Positions 58,780 through 64,000 of a stretch of 64,000 bases of DNA are shown here, piece after piece. Position numbers and translations under genes: made by a program. Source of the stretch: Halictus rubicundus (taxonomy: Eukaryota; Arthropoda; Insecta; Hymenoptera; Halictidae). The notes beneath the pieces were generated by a model, which ran no database searches, had not been told where the DNA came from, and worked only from the letters and a program-made list of their open reading frames with translations. The stretch spans positions 24,469,943 through 24,533,942 of the forward strand of contig NC_135150.1 in assembly GCF_050948215.1 (NCBI RefSeq). The letters are read 5' to 3'. Each line of letters opens with the position of its first letter. Position 1 is the stretch's first letter.

Positions 58780-61113
58780 TTTCAAAGAGACGAGTGATCA
58801 CTTAATAAGAACTGAAAATAACTTGCGTTAAGACGCAACGTTAATTACTACAACTGCCCACGCCTACGACTGACCACGCCACTAAACGGACTGTGCCAGG
58901 GCCGGCTCAACAATGTGCACGACACAGTCACAAATTTCTACCGTGAAAAATATCTGCCGAGCCACGTGCAATACAGAAAAACGTAAGAATACTTTTTAAA
59001 ATTTTTTATTGAAGGCTACCTTGAATTTTTTAATGAAAATCTATGCTTTTTAGTATCATATTATGAAAGACTGAAACACTGCTTGAAGGTGACTTTAAAC
59101 AATAAATAACTCTTTTTACAACCTGCATATCCAAAATAAAATAAAAAAGAAAACTTCCACTTTACTTCATTACCAATAAATAAGAACATAGCTGAATTCA
59201 TGGACAGCTGTTTAAATGAATAATCAAATAAGAATGGTAAATTTAAATGTGTTGAACTTTTTAATTGTAGACTGGTGTAAATTATCAAGCCAGTGTCCGT
59301 TGGTAAAATTGTCCGCGAAGGAAATTATATAGATTCCCTTTTAAATTAATTTAGTACCATTAGCACAATTTAGTACTATTCTCCCTACGTTACTGAGCCG
59401 CTCGATCGCCTTCGGCGACAGTCGGGTCACGTGACTCGATCCCGAATAAGACCTCGCCCGATCCGTAACACATTATTCAATAATATGCGCTGAGAATTTG
59501 ATAGTGGCAATTCGAATTGCGAAAGAATGCATCAGAATGCATCGTGTAGCAAGAACCGATACCGGTCTATCAAAATGCAAACGATCCACAATTTATCTAC
59601 GCAACATCGACGGTAAGAGTCGGTTTTATCGTTCTGATAATTCCTGCAACACGCTGAATTAAAAATAGTCGCGGTTATCCTTATCGTATACCGAGAAAGC
59701 AGTGTAAAAATCAGATAATACGTTTACATTACGAAAAATTTTCTATTTCACATTTTACAGCGTGTTTTACACTTCACTGAGACGTTTGCCTGTTTAATTG
59801 ACTCCATTCAAAAGAAGAGGAAGTACAGTGAACTTCGTTCTGTTGCGTTTAGTTATTTCACTAAAGCGTATTCATTCAACGTATAATCATATTGTGGGTA
59901 TAAAAAAATACTTGAAAATGCTGTCAGATGTTTAAGAAAGCTATGCAAATATTTTACCACGTTTTAATGTAACTGGAACATTTTTTATTGAACATTCATT
60001 CATTTTGAAGGTGTAGAAAACATTTGGAAATTTTGTTGAAGCCATCTAATCGTCTCCGTCGATTCGCGATAAGGTAGAGTGACCACGTTACCGACAAAAA
60101 TGACGTGCCTCCACTTTTCGTTCTTATATGAGAATATTTTTCGCTGGGAAAGGGCTCGTTCGAAAGAGGAAGGTTTGATCTAGCGCACGCTGGTCATGAG
60201 CTGACGAGATTATGCGGATATTTGGTAATATAAGCGTCAGAAGTGGGCCAAAAATTGACGATGTGCGTGCCGTGGAATCCAAGCATTTGTATGCCATCGG
60301 ATGAGTTTTCTGGGTGAAATCGAGAGTAGCACGCGCTGGAAAATATCTCCAGCTACGAATTGAGCTGTATTTTGTCTTTATTCTCTGCGAAAAACTTGAA
60401 GCGCGTTTCTGGCGTCAGAATTCATGATATTGATAATACAGAGCAAAAAATGTGATAAGTTTAGTCACAGACTTAGGACCCGGATCAAGACCAAGACGGA
60501 TGTTAAGTCAGTGGCTGCAGGCTGTGAACGGAAATTATACAGCAGTTACCGACCTGCTGACTCTGCAAATGTCACGTGACTACCCTTGGCTGTTAAATAC
60601 AAATTGCCTGTCAATTATCTATGATTAAATCGTAAAACACAGAAATGGTATCCTGCACCAAGAAATGAAACGAGATCCAAAGTGTCTTCTCGGACCCAGT
60701 CTTCACGCGTCCAATTAAGGGTTGAGGGTACCTCGGCAAAGAAACATTCCCAAATTAAAAATCGCACCTGTGCCCGTCAAAGAAGGAGAGACACCAAGCA
60801 GAATGCTTGGTAAAAGATAGCCTCTGAACATTTCTGGATCGGTTGGCGCGCTGAATCAGGTTCAAAGACGCGCAAGAGCGACGCGCCGGGCATTGTGCCG
60901 ATTTTTGCTCGGGCCCCACGGACCCCGTGGCCCGCAGCAGAATCGATTCGCTTTTGCGGGTGGTCCGTGACCGGAACGAGGCGTAGCCGGGTCCCGAGGA
61001 AACATTTGAATGCTATAAATAAATATAAATAAATTGATTTGCCGGCATTAGCATAAGTAGCTGGGAGAGCCGAGGCTTGCCCAGTCTGCGGCTCACGTCT
61101 CTTTGCTGTCTGC
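58780..61113. other. Non-coding stretch right of the Ly6 gene
   Basis: It includes the presumed 5' end of the Ly6 gene, then AT-rich DNA. Perfect GTCACGTGAC sites lie at 59426-59435 and 60571-60580. An AT-rich TATAAATAAATATAAATAAA run lies at about 61014-61034 and could serve as a TATA region for an unseen rightward gene. No coding sequence is supported. Confidence 0.45.
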
Positions 61114-61190
61114 CTCCCTCGCTCTCCTCTCTCTCTCTCTCTCCTTCTCTCTTCTCCTCCTTTCTCTCGTTCTCTCTCTGTCGCTCTCGC
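61114..61190 (+). repeat. CT-rich low-complexity tract
   Basis: Interrupted (CT)n with CTTCTC and CTCCTC units. Confidence 0.8.
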
Positions 61191-62862
61191 GAGACCAGAC
61201 GTTGATTTATACCCGATGTCCCTTAGGTTCCTGCGGCATTCGCCGTCCCTTTAACTTAAAAGGACACGGAGCTACGATCGGGACGCGCGTCCGTCTCGTC
61301 TCGCGGACTTGCACGCGTGGGAATTAATTCCGAAACCATGAGATTCTGTCCTCCCCTCCCCCTCTCGGAATGGCACTGTTTAAATGACGCGATAAGAACC
61401 CCGGAACGTACGTGTCGAGACTTAACGCACTACTTGCTATCGCCGAAGTCGCGAATAAATCAACTTCTTAGCCCCCCTCGCTCTGGAACGAGTTCGAACA
61501 GCGATGAAGATTTCAAACAAAATCTACCGAACACGAGACGTATCAGCAAACTTACAAAGCGAACCAAACATTATTAGGATCTACAAGGTACCAGAAGGTT
61601 GTTCAGGTAATCGCTACAACAGTATTCGGTACTATACATCTCAACTTTTCAATTTATATTTCATTAAATAAACTACTTCAATTTTACAGAATTTTTCAGT
61701 TTCCCGAGTTGGCGGTCGAACTGTTCATAGACTGTTCAAGAGTCCTCCGAAATTTTCTTTTAAGTAGTAATCCCGAAAGAAATTGCATTATATTTTTGTT
61801 CTAAATAGTGGACAATGCGTGAAATAAATCGTTCTGATTTTTTCTTCCAGCGATGGCCAACGTGTTGAAGAAGATTCTCGTGTAGATCCGTAGCGCAACA
61901 CGCTTGACTTTGAGTCAAACCATGAACCATGTGTCCGCGTCAACGGATCTATTTGGCGCGTCGAGCGTTCCTGGAATCAGGATCGACGCGTTTACGAGGG
62001 AAACACGGTTCCCTACAAAATGAACCGCCTGAACAGCCTCTCGCTCGCGGCTCGATCTTTTCCCTAAAAAATCTGGCAATTTCGTGTAATCTTCTTGGAG
62101 GGCTGGGCGGGGCCCAGACCGCAGAGATACCGCGGCAGGGATCAGCGTGTGTCATTAACCGAATCCTCCAAACGACCGTGTCCTTCCTTTCTCCACGGTC
62201 GAGACACGGTACCTGTGTTACGTGGCCGCGTTAAGGATCGTCTTCTTGCGCAAAAATTGATATACCGAACGAGGCTCCGGGCACCCGTCCGACGATTGCC
62301 CCGGAGTGAAACGTTAGGCTACCAAAGAGCGACAGCCGATCGTTTCACGACAATTTCCTCGGTGATGTCCGTTAGCAAATAATGAGTTTTTACGAGCGAG
62401 CCGATATGCGCAGTGTCGCGGGTAAAACGCGTCGTACGATCGTCTATTTCGGTGAGCAACGTCACGTTACAGTCGATGTGTGCTCTCATTGTAATTTTAT
62501 GAGAGTCGCGACCTGTGTTCTGACTATGGAGAGCAAAGGTACTTCTGGAACGATAATAACTAGGATCGTTCAGTTATAAGGATAGTTGGATCGTTTGTGA
62601 TCTCATCATTGGAGATTTTAATAGCTAACAATGACGTCAGAGTCAGATCCTGCGACCCTAAAAGACCTTAAGACTGTTCCGCGTGTCCCGAATCCTTCAA
62701 GGACGAAGCACACAGTGTCATCCTAATGGCTTCTATTCAGTTGATAAGTGGCAGCGAGCTATTGCAAATATTGGCCGACATCAAGGCACTATACTAATTC
62801 TAGAGTATCTACCTGACATTTTCAAGTATCTATGAAGAGCATTAAAAAGTCTGAATCGCACG
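61191..62862. other. Non-coding or untranslated stretch
   Basis: GC-rich segments at 61191-61500 and 61890-62560. An acceptor-like TTTTTTCTTCCAG ends near 61851 and is followed by ATGGCCAACGTGTTGAAGAA, which stops after ten codons. Frames at 61929-62382 have no recognisable domain. This could be part of an unknown gene's 5' region. Confidence 0.35.
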
Positions 62863-63140
62863 GAGATTGTGATGGTATCAGTAATGAAGCCGAAGAGCTA
62901 GCAAAATAGAATGAACGGAGATATAAATTGCCTAGAGATTATGACGGTATTAGTAACATCGTGTATCGTCGATTGTGCAGAAGGAAACCGACGATCGTCG
63001 TTCCCGAAGAGCTAACAAAGTAGGATAAACGGAGATATGAACGACCTAGAGATTGTGATGATATCGGTAACACCACGTACCGCCGATTGCGCAGAAGGAA
63101 ACCGACAATCCTCGTTCCCGAAGAGCAAACAAAGTCGATC
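62863..63140 (+). repeat. Frame-preserving 114-bp repeat (decayed coding sequence?)
   Basis: GAGATTGTGATGG-type starts fall at 62863, 62935 and about 63049. The first unit is 72 bp (deleted centre) and the second 114 bp, both multiples of three. In one frame units 2 and 3 read RRYKLPRDYDG and RRYERPRDCDD, then YRRLCRRKPTI and YRRLRRRKPTI, then VPEE, with a single TAG between them. The conserved frame suggests descent from coding sequence; no family is recognised. Confidence 0.45.
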
Positions 63141-64000
63141 CGAGTGTAGCTTCTTGCGATCTCGGGCCACACGGTGCGTCGTTCTTCAACGTCCCCAGCC
63201 GTCTGCAGCTCGTCCCCGAGGGCTCCGACGACAGTACCCCCTATCAGGCAGCACCCCACCACCTCAGGGCCACCCTCCACTTCCGCTTCGCTTGGTAGCC
63301 ACTCCTCTCAGCCTCCGTTGATACTTCCTCGCGCGTGTATCTCGTCAGTCGGCCCGGAGCCACGTGCGTGTGCTCGAGAAGCTCCGCTCGGCTGGTCATC
63401 GGCAGCTCTACGCTATCAACCGACTTCCTGGTTGGCAATCGGTCTCGAGCACTCTCGAGCAACGGTTCCCAGAACCGTCTACCGTCAACGAGGAACAGGC
63501 AGCTTGCTCGATAATTCGACTCGCCAGCAACCGAGCGAAGACAGGACGAGAGCAGAAGGATCCGCGAGTGACAATTTTCCCGGAATCCCTGCGATACGTC
63601 TCTACCCGGTTAAAGGGAACCCTGGTCGAAGGGAACACGTCAACGAAGAATAATGGAGTGCACCTCGAAGGCGTGAAGTGTCCACGGTAATATGTACCGA
63701 TCCGTCCGCGACGTTCTGCCGAGGGAACCGCGCCGTCTCGACGGTGCGACGTCGCGCGTCTAAAACGACCAGGAAACCCAAACTCGAAGACAGATGTTCG
63801 AACCAGGGAGGACTAAAAATATCGGCCGCTGGCACGCCGCTCTCGCAAGCTGTACTTGAACAATCCCGCCGGCTGGAGAACCGGCCGCTCCATGAGACCG
63901 AGCAGACCCGAAGCAATCCACGAAGAAACGGCGCGATTCGCTTCGAGTGCCAGTTTCCGGGCTCAGGATACAGTCAACATCCTGGGGGAAAAGTGGACCA
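63141..64000. other. GC-rich stretch at the window end
   Basis: Overlapping long frames on both strands (for example 63174-63653 and 63602-63916) have Pro/Ser/Arg-rich, domain-less translations typical of GC-rich non-coding DNA. A gene running off the edge cannot be excluded. Confidence 0.35.

Noticed and set aside
63174..63916. Overlapping 100-160 codon frames at the window end
   Set aside because: They occur on both strands in GC-rich DNA with Pro/Ser/Arg-rich translations and no domain; a partial gene cannot be excluded but is not supported.
1..64000. CRISPR arrays, operons, bacterial promoters, rRNA, known conserved microRNAs
   Set aside because: The tandem repeats lack spacer structure, coding genes have spliceosomal introns, and no recognisable rRNA or conserved insect microRNA sequence was noticed when reading.

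Overview
The window is 64 kb of eukaryotic nuclear DNA, most probably from an insect and most likely a hymenopteran (bee or ant). This rests on short introns (one of 79 bp), an insect-type ten-cysteine Ly6 protein, mariner, TTAA-flanked (piggyBac-like) and pogo-like transposon remnants, many GA/CT microsatellites, and CpG that is not depleted in the GC-rich patches. The species assignment is inference. No bacterial, plasmid, phage or CRISPR features are seen.

Only two protein-coding genes can be supported, both near the right end and tail to tail. On the + strand (coding exons 52531-56101) a four-exon gene encodes a 410-residue, tandem-C2, synaptotagmin-like protein with a lysine-rich linker; several acidic residues expected for calcium binding appear to be absent. 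On the - strand (58779 down to 57710) a three-exon gene encodes a 152-residue secreted, GPI-anchored Ly6/uPAR protein of the quiver/crok type. The stop codons are about 1.6 kb apart, so the 3' UTRs may approach or overlap.

The first ~49 kb has no coding sequence I can support. It is a mosaic of GC-rich (CpG-rich) and AT-rich DNA with many non-autonomous transposons and tandem repeats. From left to right these are: a mariner remnant interrupted by a TTAA MITE and abutting a foldback element (1809-2866); TTAA MITEs at 3285, 4664, 10950, 13270, 22890, 31393, 32914, 39303 and 48804, some nested; a 1.05 kb TIR element (12967-14018); a 76-bp minisatellite (17.8-18.2 kb); a TA-flanked hairpin-rich MITE (19379); an inverted-repeat-flanked GC-rich cassette (20768-21205); a pogo-like MITE (23179); a 1.3 kb degenerate minisatellite (24.6-25.9 kb); a 1.8 kb hAT-like element with a clear target duplication that carries a 254-bp satellite (27021-28824); and a 197-bp triplicate with a CRE site in each unit (45372-45962). 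A short dispersed repeat with the core TGCATAAAnATCCGCAGTCTA occurs at a dozen or more places, including introns.

Right of the Ly6 gene (58.8-64 kb) no gene is recognised. There is a TATA-like stretch and a CT-rich segment near 61 kb, an isolated acceptor-like site near 61.85 kb, and a frame-preserving 114-bp repeat (62863-63140) that could be decayed coding sequence. The most interesting items are the satellite-bearing hAT-like element, the apparent reuse of one TTAA site inside a MITE family, the dispersed core repeat, and four perfect GTCACGTGAC sites.
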